From assembly GCA_036375695.1 (NCBI GenBank), contig DASVBU010000017.1, positions 1 to 47,301 of the forward strand: a stretch of DNA of 47,301 nucleotides. Direction: 5' to 3'. The DNA is from ZC4RG35 sp036375695 (GTDB lineage: Bacteria > Actinomycetota > Acidimicrobiia > Spongiisociales > ZC4RG35). This document shows, one piece after another, positions 39,045 to 45,732 of the stretch. The translations under genes and the position numbers were made by a program. Under the pieces are notes generated by a model, which had not been told where the DNA came from, did no database searches, and saw only the letters and a program-made list of their open reading frames with translations. The number at the start of each line of letters is the position of its first letter. Position 1 is the stretch's first letter.

Positions 39045-40369
39045 CACTCGACGAACGCCATACAGCCGAGCTGCGGCGAGTTCTGGCCCAGATGGAGGCC
39101 GGCGCCCCGCTCGCACCTGATCTGGAAGAGAACCGGATAGTCGCCCCCGTCCCGGGCAAGACTCTCAAGCCGGCCGCATTCGCCCTGGGAATGGCGGTCG
39201 TCCTCGCGGTGTTCGTCCCGCTTGCGCTCATCCCCGACCGGCCGCCAGTCCAGTCCGGGGGACCGGGCACGTCCCCTCCCGCCGGGCCGATGACCACCCT
39301 GGCCGACCCTGAGCCGACCACGACCCTCGGGCCGTCGAACGGTCCGACGGCCGCCGGCCCCTGGGATGTGACCGAGACGCCCGCCAGGATCGACGCGCTG
39401 ACCGTCCACGAGGATCGCTTCTACGCGATCACCGGCGGAGCTGTGCTCGCGAGCGAGGACGGCGTCTCCTGGACGACCGTGGGGACCCTCCCGGAAGAGG
39501 CAGTCGTGCTGGAACTGGTCTCCCACGACGGGATCCTCGTCGGCCACGGCGGCACGGTGGTCGACGCCCCCACGGGCAGGGATTGGACGGACACTGTCTG
39601 GATCTCGACAGATGGCGGTACAACCTGGTCGCCCACCCTGGTCGGCGAGAGGGTGCGCCGGGTCGCCTCGACACCCTTCGGTCTCGTCGCCACGGGTTGG
39701 GTCGATCTCGATCCGGTCGGCGCGCAACTGCCCCGGGCGGCCGCGTTGTGGACCAGCTCCGATGGCATCGACTGGACTCTGGCTTGGCGGGCCGAGGGCG
39801 ACACCGACGTCTCCTCGACTGCCGACGCCGTGGTCTGGGCCGACGGGCTCGTGGTGATCGGATCTCAGGGCCCGGCCCCGTTCGACGAGGGAGCCGGTCA
39901 CCCTTCCGACCCCGTGTGGGAGCGTGTGGCGTGGACCGGCGCCACCCTCGCCGACCTGGCGCCCGCCGGATCGGTGAACGTCGCCGGATTCTTCACGGAC
40001 GTCGCCACGACCGACCTGGGTCACTTCGCCCTCACCTATGGCTTCGACCCGGCAGCAAAGGACAGTTCGGCGGCGTGGCAGAGCGGGGATGGTGTCCACT
40101 GGACCGACATCCGAGTCGGGACAGGTTGGCAGCACGTCTCCGTGGCCGCCGACGGCACCACCGTCGTCATCGGTGGCGACACCCTCCAGCCCGGTCAGCC
40201 GCGGCAGCCGAAGGTCTGGTACACAGTCGATGGCCAGACCTGGGTCGAGATGGACACCTCGATGATCACCGCGGGCCTGGCGCTCAGGGCGGTGGCGATC
40301 CACGACGGCGAGCTGGTCGTGGCCCTAGACGGCCCGGTCACCGGCTTCCTCTACAGACTGACACCCTGA
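39041..40369 (+). CDS. Membrane-anchored Asp-box beta-propeller-like partner of the ECF sigma
   Basis: A cytosolic N-terminus (about 1-42), one membrane helix (44-64), a Pro/Thr linker and an extracytoplasmic domain of about 330 aa are seen. That domain holds five Asp-box (BNR) repeats of the form S-x-D-G-x-x-W: SEDGVSW, STDGGTTW, SSDGIDW, SGDGVHW and TVDGQTW. Asp-boxes mark sialidase or photosynthesis-factor-type propellers. No zinc anti-sigma motif occurs. Overlap with the sigma gene and topology suggest that it is a transmembrane sensor/anti-sigma; the ligand is unknown. Confidence 0.7.
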   Translation: MTLDERHTAELRRVLAQMEAGAPLAPDLEENRIVAPVPGKTLKPAAFALGMAVVLAVFVPLALIPDRPPVQSGGPGTSPPAGPMTTLADPEPTTTLGPSNGPTAAGPWDVTETPARIDALTVHEDRFYAITGGAVLASEDGVSWTTVGTLPEEAVVLELVSHDGILVGHGGTVVDAPTGRDWTDTVWISTDGGTTWSPTLVGERVRRVASTPFGLVATGWVDLDPVGAQLPRAAALWTSSDGIDWTLAWRAEGDTDVSSTADAVVWADGLVVIGSQGPAPFDEGAGHPSDPVWERVAWTGATLADLAPAGSVNVAGFFTDVATTDLGHFALTYGFDPAAKDSSAAWQSGDGVHWTDIRVGTGWQHVSVAADGTTVVIGGDTLQPGQPRQPKVWYTVDGQTWVEMDTSMITAGLALRAVAIHDGELVVALDGPVTGFLYRLTP

Positions 40370-40440
40370 ACGCGCACCTTGTCAGGCTCCTCTCCGCGTC
40401 GTACCTTCCGGATCGGGGGACGGCTCGGAGAGGAGCCGAC

Positions 40441-40950
40441 ATGGACGCCCGCACGCAGGCCTGGATCGACCAGGACCACGCCAGGACCGTGGCGATCATC
40501 CGACGACACGGCTGGATGGTCCAGTACGTCGGAGGAGGCGCCTGTGGCGTTCCGGGATGCGACGCCCACGACGATCCGGGGTCACCACCCTTCGCCTACA
40601 CGGTGGGGATGTTCGGGCTCGGGCATCCCGAGTTTCTCACCTTCGACCTGCCGCCCGAGATGGCCGCACAATTGCTCAACGAGCTCGGGCAGATGGTCCG
40701 CTCCGGCGAGAACCTGATCCCGGGCCAGATGCTCGAGCTGGACTGCTGGGAGCAGCGGGTGGTTCTCGAGGACGTGCCCAATCCCGGCGAGATCGTCTTC
40801 GCCGCCAATCGTTTCTATCAGCGTCCGGCGGAGTTCTCGGTGCCCGTCCTCCAGGTCACCTACGACGACGGTGAGGGTCGCTTCCCGTGGGATGAGGGAT
40901 ACGACGCTGCCTTCGGTGCACAACCGCGGCCGGGGGGATTCAAGGCCTGA
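40441..40950 (+). CDS. DUF4262 domain protein
   Basis: The 169-aa protein matches DUF4262: FAYTVGMFGLGHPEFLTFDL and the PPEMAAQLLNELGQMVRSGE block, with a conserved FAANRFYQRPAEFSVPVLQV end. Its function is unknown. A GACGAC-type start and a CxxxxC pair (ACGVPGCDAHD) precede the domain. GGAGAGGAG lies 6 nt upstream of ATG 40441. It follows the sensor gene by 71 nt and may be independent. Confidence 0.85.
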   Translation: MDARTQAWIDQDHARTVAIIRRHGWMVQYVGGGACGVPGCDAHDDPGSPPFAYTVGMFGLGHPEFLTFDLPPEMAAQLLNELGQMVRSGENLIPGQMLELDCWEQRVVLEDVPNPGEIVFAANRFYQRPAEFSVPVLQVTYDDGEGRFPWDEGYDAAFGAQPRPGGFKA

Positions 40951-40959
40951 CAAGCCCGT

Positions 40960-40983
40960 GTTTGAAGCGGAAATTCGGGGTAA
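40960..40983 (+). promoter_or_regulatory. Candidate SigB/SigF-type promoter of the small lipoprotein
   Basis: GTTT (40960-40963), 14 nt and GGGTAA (40978-40983) match the general-stress sigma (SigB/SigF) consensus GTTT-N14-17-GGGTAW. The start codon lies 50 nt downstream. Confidence 0.4.
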
Positions 40984-41032
40984 TGGACGGTCACTGCTCC
41001 GCAATGGAGCGCTTCGACAAGGAGCGACAGCA

Positions 41033-41245
41033 ATGAACCACAAGAAACTGCGGTGGACGGCGTCGTCGCTGGCATTGGCAGGGATGCTGCTACTTGGCGC
41101 CTGCGCCACCGACAACCCGCCAGGAGATGGAACCACCCTGCCAGGCACCGGCACGACCCTCCCGGGTCTTGGGACGACCACGACCCTCGACATGGGTACG
41201 ACCTCCACGTCGGGTGCCGGCACTTCGAGCACGACGGGCGGTTGA
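41033..41245 (+). CDS. Small Thr/Gly-rich lipoprotein (70 aa)
   Basis: A signal peptide with lipobox MLLLGAC (C24) is followed by a short, low-complexity mature chain built from T-L-P-G-T-G-T-T-L-P-G-type and T-S-T-S-G repeats and ending TTGG. It probably sits on the cell surface as an unstructured, possibly O-glycosylated tether. AAGGAG lies 9 nt before ATG 41033. A strong terminator follows. The small size and composition argue against an enzyme. Confidence 0.7.
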   Translation: MNHKKLRWTASSLALAGMLLLGACATDNPPGDGTTLPGTGTTLPGLGTTTTLDMGTTSTSGAGTSSTTGG

Positions 41246-41267
41246 GCCGCTGAACGGCTGAATGCCC

Positions 41268-41307
41268 AGAAGCCGGCATCGGAGCTTTGCCTCCGATGCC
41301 GGCTTCT
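41268..41307. terminator. Strong 17-bp intrinsic terminator
   Basis: AGAAGCCGGCATCGGAG (41268-41284) pairs perfectly with CTCCGATGCCGGCTTCT (41291-41307), loop CTTTGC, followed by TTTCGC. It separates the lipoprotein from the convergent signal peptidase gene and likely serves both. Confidence 0.85.
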
Positions 41308-41328
41308 TTCGCGTGGGAAGGGCGATGC

Positions 41329-41835
41329 CTAGGGAGCGTTGGGCTGAGCGATTGGTCCCCAGAACCGCCCGATCCAGGGGATGCGAGCCCGGTAGATCCC
41401 GACGAGGCGCACCTGGGCGCCACTCCAGTCATCCGGTGTGGCGTTGGCGTCACCCTGGGTGACGAACTCCCCCTGGGGAGTGATGTCGACGATGCGATGC
41501 GTCACGATCTTTCCGTCGACCTGGAACACCCCGATGTCTCCGACCTCAGGATCGACGGGTCTCGTGATCAGGATCAGGTCCCCCCTGTTGATGGTGGGCG
41601 ACATGGACTCACCCTGGACACCGATCACCTTGTACCAGCGGTTGTTGGTGGTGCCATAGAAGACCAGGGTGAGCAGGAGGAGGACGAAGACGAGGCCACC
41701 GACCGTGAGGTAGTCGAGGGCTTGTCTCCACCAAAGCCTGTGCTTGGGCGCTTCGGGCGCGTCGGAAGGGGGTGGGCCCGCGAGGGGCCCACCCCGGATT
41801 CCTGTTCGTTCAGGGAGCGTCGGTCTGCTTGGCAT
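41329..41835 (-). CDS. sipW: SipW-type (ER-type, Ser/His) signal peptidase I
   Basis: The catalytic Ser is in GVQGESMSPTINRGD (S78), and the second box reads GKIVTHRIVDI with H113 instead of the Lys of ordinary SPase I, which is the S26B/SipW feature. GDANATPD is the third box. One membrane helix (about 40-60) precedes the active site. It likely cleaves the TasA-like protein encoded just upstream. The start is uncertain: ATG 41835 lies 26 nt inside the tasA-like gene and has no ribosome binding site, and no other ATG or GTG occurs before the membrane helix. Confidence 0.88.
   Translation of the reverse strand: MPSRPTLPERTGIRGGPLAGPPPSDAPEAPKHRLWWRQALDYLTVGGLVFVLLLLTLVFYGTTNNRWYKVIGVQGESMSPTINRGDLILITRPVDPEVGDIGVFQVDGKIVTHRIVDITPQGEFVTQGDANATPDDWSGAQVRLVGIYRARIPWIGRFWGPIAQPNAP
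41769..41795 (-). promoter_or_regulatory. Hairpin between the TasA-like and SipW genes
   Basis: GGGGTGGGCCC (41769-41779) pairs with GGGCCCACCCC (41785-41795). It falls after the tasA-like stop and, if SipW starts at 41835, inside its first codons. It could attenuate transcription or slow translation so that less peptidase than substrate is made. Confidence 0.45.
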
Positions 41836-42385
41836 CGACGACGATGTCGAAGGTCGCAGTCGCACCCTGAGCCTCGGCATCGGCCTCATCATCCAGCTGG
41901 AAGCAGAGCTTCCAGGTGTGGGTGATGTTGGGCTCGAGCTGCGTGTCACCCGTGATCGAGTCCGCGATCGAGGCGGCGAGATCGGGCAAGGGGCCTTCGA
42001 AGGCCGCCGGATCGTCACAACCTGGCGTGACCGGACCACCGTGGTACGGGATCAGTCGAACGTTCACAAACGGCGCCAACCCGTTCGGGTCGTCCGTCAC
42101 GTTCGAGCTGATCTCGTAGACGAGCGGCATGTTCCCGTCGTTGAAGATGCCGAACGGGAACGGTCCCTGCCAATCACCCCCGGGCTTGAGATCCCCGACC
42201 TGGAATGGCTGGGCGACCGAGGATTCCTCGCGGATGTCCACCGAGAGCATCCCCGTGCCGACGGTGTTGTCGGCGATGACGGCCTGGTCCGTGAACCACG
42301 CACCAGAGCCGACCACACCGAAGGCCAGGATGCCGGCGAGCATGCCTGCGACCAGGATGGAAAGCGATCGCTTGGCGTTTTTCAT
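41810..42385 (-). CDS. TasA/camelysin (M73)-like exported fibre or matrix protein
   Basis: The signal region MKNAKRSLSILVAGMLAGIL then FGVVGSGAWFTDQAVIADNT has the SipW-dependent pattern, with the small residues and AWFTD block of the TasA/CalY family. The mature beta-rich domain (about 160 aa) includes PFGIFNDGNMPLVYEISSNV and a C-terminal HTWKLCFQLDDEADAEAQG segment. These proteins assemble into biofilm fibres in Bacillus; in actinobacteria their role is less known. AAGGAG precedes ATG 42385. The cognate SipW-type peptidase follows directly. Confidence 0.85.
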   Translation of the reverse strand: MKNAKRSLSILVAGMLAGILAFGVVGSGAWFTDQAVIADNTVGTGMLSVDIREESSVAQPFQVGDLKPGGDWQGPFPFGIFNDGNMPLVYEISSNVTDDPNGLAPFVNVRLIPYHGGPVTPGCDDPAAFEGPLPDLAASIADSITGDTQLEPNITHTWKLCFQLDDEADAEAQGATATFDIVVDAKQTDAP

Positions 42386-42400
42386 CGCCTTCTCCTTTCT

Positions 42401-42449
42401 GCCCCTTTGGGGGCGCCTACCGCCCGGACCTTCCGGACGCGGTGGCACC
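42401..42449 (-). promoter_or_regulatory. Stem-loops in the tasA-like leader
   Basis: On the minus strand GGTGCC, ACCGC and CCGGA pair in order with TCCGG, GCGGT and GGCGCC, forming one long hairpin (42449-42412). A second stem GCCCC-CAAA-GGGGC (42414-42401) shares bases with the first, so the two are mutually exclusive. The ribosome binding site follows directly. It might be a regulatory switch or a 5' stabilising structure; I could not match it to a known riboswitch class. Confidence 0.45.
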
Positions 42450-42450
42450 G

Positions 42451-42477
42451 ATACCCCTGGGTGAAACGACGGGAAAC
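42451..42477 (-). promoter_or_regulatory. Candidate SigB/SigF-type promoter of the tasA-like gene
   Basis: On the minus strand GTTT (42477-42474), 17 nt and GGGTAT (42456-42451) fit the SigF-like consensus GTTT-N15-17-GGGTAW. Transcription would begin near 42444, at the base of the leader hairpin. Confidence 0.4.
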
Positions 42478-42809
42478 TGGCGATTTCTGGCATCGACGGG
42501 GCCGCACGACCAAGGGCATCGTCCGATCTGCTCGAACAATCTCGTCCAGCCTCCGCTCGCCCAAACACGGGGTGGAGAAATCCCCGACGAGGCGCCGGGC
42601 CGCTCTGTCGAGCCCTACTGCAAGTCGCTGTCGGGTTCCCTCCGCTTCGCCCTCCGAGCGACAGCACCCGTACCCGGGCCCCATGTGACGGTGTCGTTCG
42701 CGGGACGCCGGCTCCTGCCGCGGCCTGCCGTATCGCGACCAAACCAACGGGAACACCTCGCGATCTCACGCATCCGGCCGCAAGACAACTACTACCAAAG
42801 TGGTGGTAG

Positions 42810-42959
42810 TCCCTGCTCGGCGCCGCCCTCGTCGACCCGCCACTGTCACCGGACGAGCACGCGGTCTACAGCGTCCTCTCCTCGCTGGGTCCGAGCAGAC
42901 CGAGCGAGATGGCGCGGCAATGGGTAGGTTCGCCCAATGCGGATCGGGCTGATCAATGA
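42810..42959 (+). pseudogene. Fragment of a MarR-like regulator
   Basis: A 49-codon open stretch between stops reads DPPLSPDEHAVYSVLSSLGP, then SRPSEMARQW, the helix leading into the winged HTH of MarR-family proteins. No start codon or ribosome binding site precedes it, the wing and dimerisation helices are missing, and the frame closes inside the LLM gene. It looks like the truncated remnant of a regulator that once stood here. Confidence 0.45.
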
Positions 42960-43860
42960 CCTGCACGGCCGTCCCAACGGGCCTACTCCGGCGCCCAGCT
43001 GGGATTCGGTGCTCTCCAGGGCCCGGATCGCCGAAGACCTCGGATTCGACATCTTCGTCTTCGAGGACGCCTTGCTCTATCGGCGCGAGGAGTTCACCGA
43101 CGGTCTGTGGGAGGCGACCACCTTCGCAGCCGCGCTTGCGGCCGCGACGTCGCAGATGGACATTTCGCCTTCGGTGGTCAACTCCCCATATCGCTCCCCC
43201 GCCCTCGTCGCCAAGATCGCAGAGTCGATCGACGAGATCTCGGGGGGACGGTTCGTACTCGGGATCGGTGCGGGCAACACACCCGACTCCGACTACGAGG
43301 CCTTCGGGTTCCCGACAGACCGGAGGTTCTCCCGATTCGCCGAGGCGATCCAAATCATCCACAGCCTGCTGAAGACGGGCGCAGTGGATTTCGCCGGTGA
43401 CTTCTACACGGCCAAACAGGCCGAGATGGTGTTGCGCGGCCCGCGACCCCAAGGGCCGCCGATAAACATCGCCGCAGGCGGGCCCAGGATGCTGGAGCTT
43501 GCGGCACGGTACGGCGATCAGTGGAACTGGTGGGGCTGGGGCGAGACATTCGACGAGATCGAGGCCCGGCTGACACCGATCATCGCCACGCTCGACCAGG
43601 CTTGCCGCGACCTGGGACGGGATCCTTCCAGTCTCGGCCGCACCTTCGACCTCTACTCGGTGGTACCACCGCCCTTCATCGATCGAGCCCACGAGGCGGA
43701 AATGTCGTCACCGGTGACAGGCACCTCCGAACAGATCGCCGCTTTCGTCCTCAGACTGGGAGCGTTGGGGTTCGAAGAGGTTCGCTGCGACCTCTGGCCC
43801 AAGACGCTCGATGGGGTCGAAGCAATGGGCGACGTCGTCCGTCTGGTCCACGACGGCTGA
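42937..43860 (+). CDS. LLM-class (F420-dependent type) oxidoreductase
   Basis: The luciferase-like TIM barrel is evident: MRIGLINDLHGR, EDLGFDIFVFEDALLYR, PSVVNSPYRSPALVAKIAES, SGGRFVLGIGAGNTPDSDYE and PPINIAAGGPRMLELAARYG. In actinobacteria such proteins usually use F420H2, and the substrate is unknown. The length of 307 aa is standard. There is no clear ribosome binding site before ATG 42937 (the upstream run is GGTTCGCCC). Gene fragments on both sides suggest that the locus has been rearranged. Confidence 0.88.
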   Translation: MRIGLINDLHGRPNGPTPAPSWDSVLSRARIAEDLGFDIFVFEDALLYRREEFTDGLWEATTFAAALAAATSQMDISPSVVNSPYRSPALVAKIAESIDEISGGRFVLGIGAGNTPDSDYEAFGFPTDRRFSRFAEAIQIIHSLLKTGAVDFAGDFYTAKQAEMVLRGPRPQGPPINIAAGGPRMLELAARYGDQWNWWGWGETFDEIEARLTPIIATLDQACRDLGRDPSSLGRTFDLYSVVPPPFIDRAHEAEMSSPVTGTSEQIAAFVLRLGALGFEEVRCDLWPKTLDGVEAMGDVVRLVHDG

Positions 43861-43900
43861 TCCGACGACGCGCCAATGCTTCGATCCGTAGCATCGACGC

Positions 43901-44148
43901 GGGACTGGATTCGCGGGGCGTGGGGCGTTCCATCCGCTGACCCTTCGTTTCGTCGACGACGTCCTCGAACGCGCCTACGAGTACGACGAGGGAGCCAAGG
44001 GGATCGCCGGTTACCGGAGGACCACGACGAGGTGCTGCCCGGGTGGCTCAACGTGCTCTTCCCTTTCAAGGCGGCAGCCGATTTCGGGGTCGACCTGCGC
44101 AACCACGACCCGTCCCGCAGCTGGGACCAGGGCTACGCCGACCGCTGA
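43901..44148 (+). pseudogene. Frameshifted gene remnant of unknown family
   Basis: Two adjacent frames read as protein: first FHPLTLRFVDDVLERAYEYD then EGAKGIAGYRR, then after a shift near 44013-44022 DEVLPGWLNVLFPFKAAADF, GVDLRNHDPSRSWDQGYADR and a TGA. Together they look like the C-terminal part of a soluble protein. No start exists. I do not recognise the family. Confidence 0.45.
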
Positions 44149-44158
44149 GCTTCGCCGG

Positions 44159-44323
44159 TCAGCCCTGGCGCGTGCTTCTGCCGTCGGCGATGGCACCGAC
44201 CAGAACGCCGATCGCCGCCCCGATCACCGGCGCCCACCAGGTGCCGTCGAAGACGAGCATGCCCAGCAGGAGACCCAAGGCCGCGCCCAGGACGACGCCG
44301 ATGCCCGTCCACTGGAATCTCAT
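44159..44323 (-). CDS. Small glycine-zipper membrane protein (54 aa)
   Basis: AAAGGAGG lies 5 nt before ATG 44323. Two hydrophobic segments (7-22 and 32-48) carry regularly spaced Gly and Ala (GIGVVLGAALGLLLG, PVIGAAIGVLVGAIA), a glycine-zipper pattern for close helix packing. The family is not recognised. It is divergent from the TRIC-like gene and may have its own promoter in the shared 98-nt gap. Confidence 0.65.
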   Translation of the reverse strand: MRFQWTGIGVVLGAALGLLLGMLVFDGTWWAPVIGAAIGVLVGAIADGRSTRQG

Positions 44324-44421
44324 GGCCCTCCTTTCATCAGCCACCCTGCCCGATCAGCGGAAGGGCGACCAGGGTCGAAGGTCCCCGGCGGGTAGGCGCT
44401 GGCTAACGTCGCCAACCGGCA

Positions 44422-45072
44422 GTGGACGAGTACGTACCGACCTTCGTTCGGGCCCTGGACCTCACCGGCATCTTCGCCTTCGCGCTGTCGGGGGGCTGGC
44501 TGGCGCTGCGACAGAAACTCGACCTGGTCGGCGTCACCGCACTGGCCGTGGCCGCGGCGCTCTTCGGGGGACTGGTCCGAGACATCCTCATCGGCCAGCT
44601 CCCACCACAATTGGTGACCGACCGGCTCTACCTGCCCATCCCGCTCCTGGCCGTGGTGGTGGTGCTCGCCCTCCCCCACCTCTCCGAGCGTCGCTTCCGC
44701 CTGGTCCTGGTCTTCGACGCCATCGGGCTGGGCATGTTCGCCGCCATCGGGGCCAGCAAGGCGATCGTGATCGGCGGTCTCGGGCTGATCGGCGCCACGT
44801 TCGTGGGAACGGTGGCCGCGGTCGGTGGTGGCGTGATCCGTGACGTCCTGGCCGCCGGCGTACCTCAGGTCTTCCAGGGTGAGAGCGAGTTGTACGTGGT
44901 CCCCGCCATTGCGGGCTCCCTCGCCGCGGCCATCGCCACGGAGAACGGTGTGGCGAGTCTCGAGGTGCTGCTGGCTTGCGCCGCCGGGACGGCCGCCATC
45001 CGCTTGCTGGCCGCTCGCTACGGTTGGCATGCACCGGTCCCGGCCTGGGTGTATCGCCGCCGGGGAGAATGA
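44422..45072 (+). CDS. TRIC/UPF0126-type membrane channel protein
   Basis: Two three-helix repeats occur, each with a glycine-rich bend and G-G-x-x-R-D signature: LFGGLVRDILIG and VGGGVIRDVLAA. This is the trimeric intracellular cation channel fold (UPF0126, YadS/YicG). At 216 aa it is the normal bacterial size. GTG 44422 has no ribosome binding site; a TAACGT hexamer lies 12 nt upstream. The bacterial transported ion or metabolite is not settled (some homologs move glycine or K+). Confidence 0.88.
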   Translation: MDEYVPTFVRALDLTGIFAFALSGGWLALRQKLDLVGVTALAVAAALFGGLVRDILIGQLPPQLVTDRLYLPIPLLAVVVVLALPHLSERRFRLVLVFDAIGLGMFAAIGASKAIVIGGLGLIGATFVGTVAAVGGGVIRDVLAAGVPQVFQGESELYVVPAIAGSLAAAIATENGVASLEVLLACAAGTAAIRLLAARYGWHAPVPAWVYRRRGE

Positions 45073-45081
45073 AGGGGGAGC

Positions 45082-45732
45082 ATGAGGATTTTCGTGGCGG
45101 GGGCGAGCGGCGTCATCGGCTGGCACCTGGTCCCGCTGCTCATCGAGGCCGGGCACGAAGTCGCCGGCACGACACGCTCCGAAGCCAAGGCGGCGTCCAT
45201 CGCGGCCCAGGGCGCCCAGCCGATCGTCGTGGACGTCTACGACGCCGACGATCTCAGGGACGCCGTGGTCTCATTCGGTGCCGAAGCGGTCGTCCACGAG
45301 CTCACCGACCTGCCCGACGACCCCGACCTCCTCCCGGAGTATGCGGCGGCCAACTCCCGTATCCGAATCGAGGGCACAGCCAACCTGATCGCCGCGGCCA
45401 AGGCGGTGGGAGCGACCAGGTTCCTGGCTCAGAGCCTGGCCTGGGAGCTGCCGCCGGGACCGGGAGCCGACGGCGTCGCCGCATTGGAGAGGCAGGTCCT
45501 CGAGTTCGGCGGCACCGTCCTCCGCTACGGGCAGCTGTATGGCCCGGAAACCTATTTCTCCGACCGGCTCCCCACCGAGCCGCGGGTCTCCCTCGAGACC
45601 GCGGCGAGGCTGACCATCGATGCCCTGGAGATGCCTCCAGGGATCCTGGTGATCACCGATGAGGGCATCCGTCCTGCGGAGGTGCCGCCTGCGGCGCCCT
45701 CAGCCGAGCCATTCCCTGGCGGCGGCGACTAG
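45082..45732 (+). CDS. Short NAD-dependent epimerase/dehydratase-like protein
   Basis: MRIFVAGASGVIGWHLVPLL gives the GxxGxxG cofactor site of extended SDRs. VVHELTDLP and RFLAQSLAWEL stand where the catalytic strand lies, but the usual YxxxK appears to be missing or altered. At 216 aa the protein is about 80-100 residues short of typical epimerases: the region after LRYGQLYGPETYFSD is compressed. It may be a cofactor-binding relative rather than an active epimerase. GGGGGAG precedes ATG 45082. Its last 33 nt overlap the convergent M20 gene. Confidence 0.7.
   Translation: MRIFVAGASGVIGWHLVPLLIEAGHEVAGTTRSEAKAASIAAQGAQPIVVDVYDADDLRDAVVSFGAEAVVHELTDLPDDPDLLPEYAAANSRIRIEGTANLIAAAKAVGATRFLAQSLAWELPPGPGADGVAALERQVLEFGGTVLRYGQLYGPETYFSDRLPTEPRVSLETAARLTIDALEMPPGILVITDEGIRPAEVPPAAPSAEPFPGGGD

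Larger units (their letters stand above)
42386..42936. other. Long divergent intergenic region with leader structures, promoter and gene fragment
   Basis: The 551-nt gap separates the TasA-like gene from the LLM oxidoreductase. It holds the structured leader and SigB/SigF-like promoter of the TasA-like gene on the left and a regulator gene fragment on the right. Between about 42480 and 42780 I see no gene and no clear signal; an imperfect inverted repeat (ACTACTACCA and TGGTGGTAGT) lies near 42789-42810. Confidence 0.6.

Noticed and set aside
42401..42460. Leader of the tasA-like gene as a c-di-GMP or other known riboswitch.
   Set aside because: None of the conserved core motifs that I know (for example GGACGC-AAAGC of the GEMM type) is present; only stems are visible.
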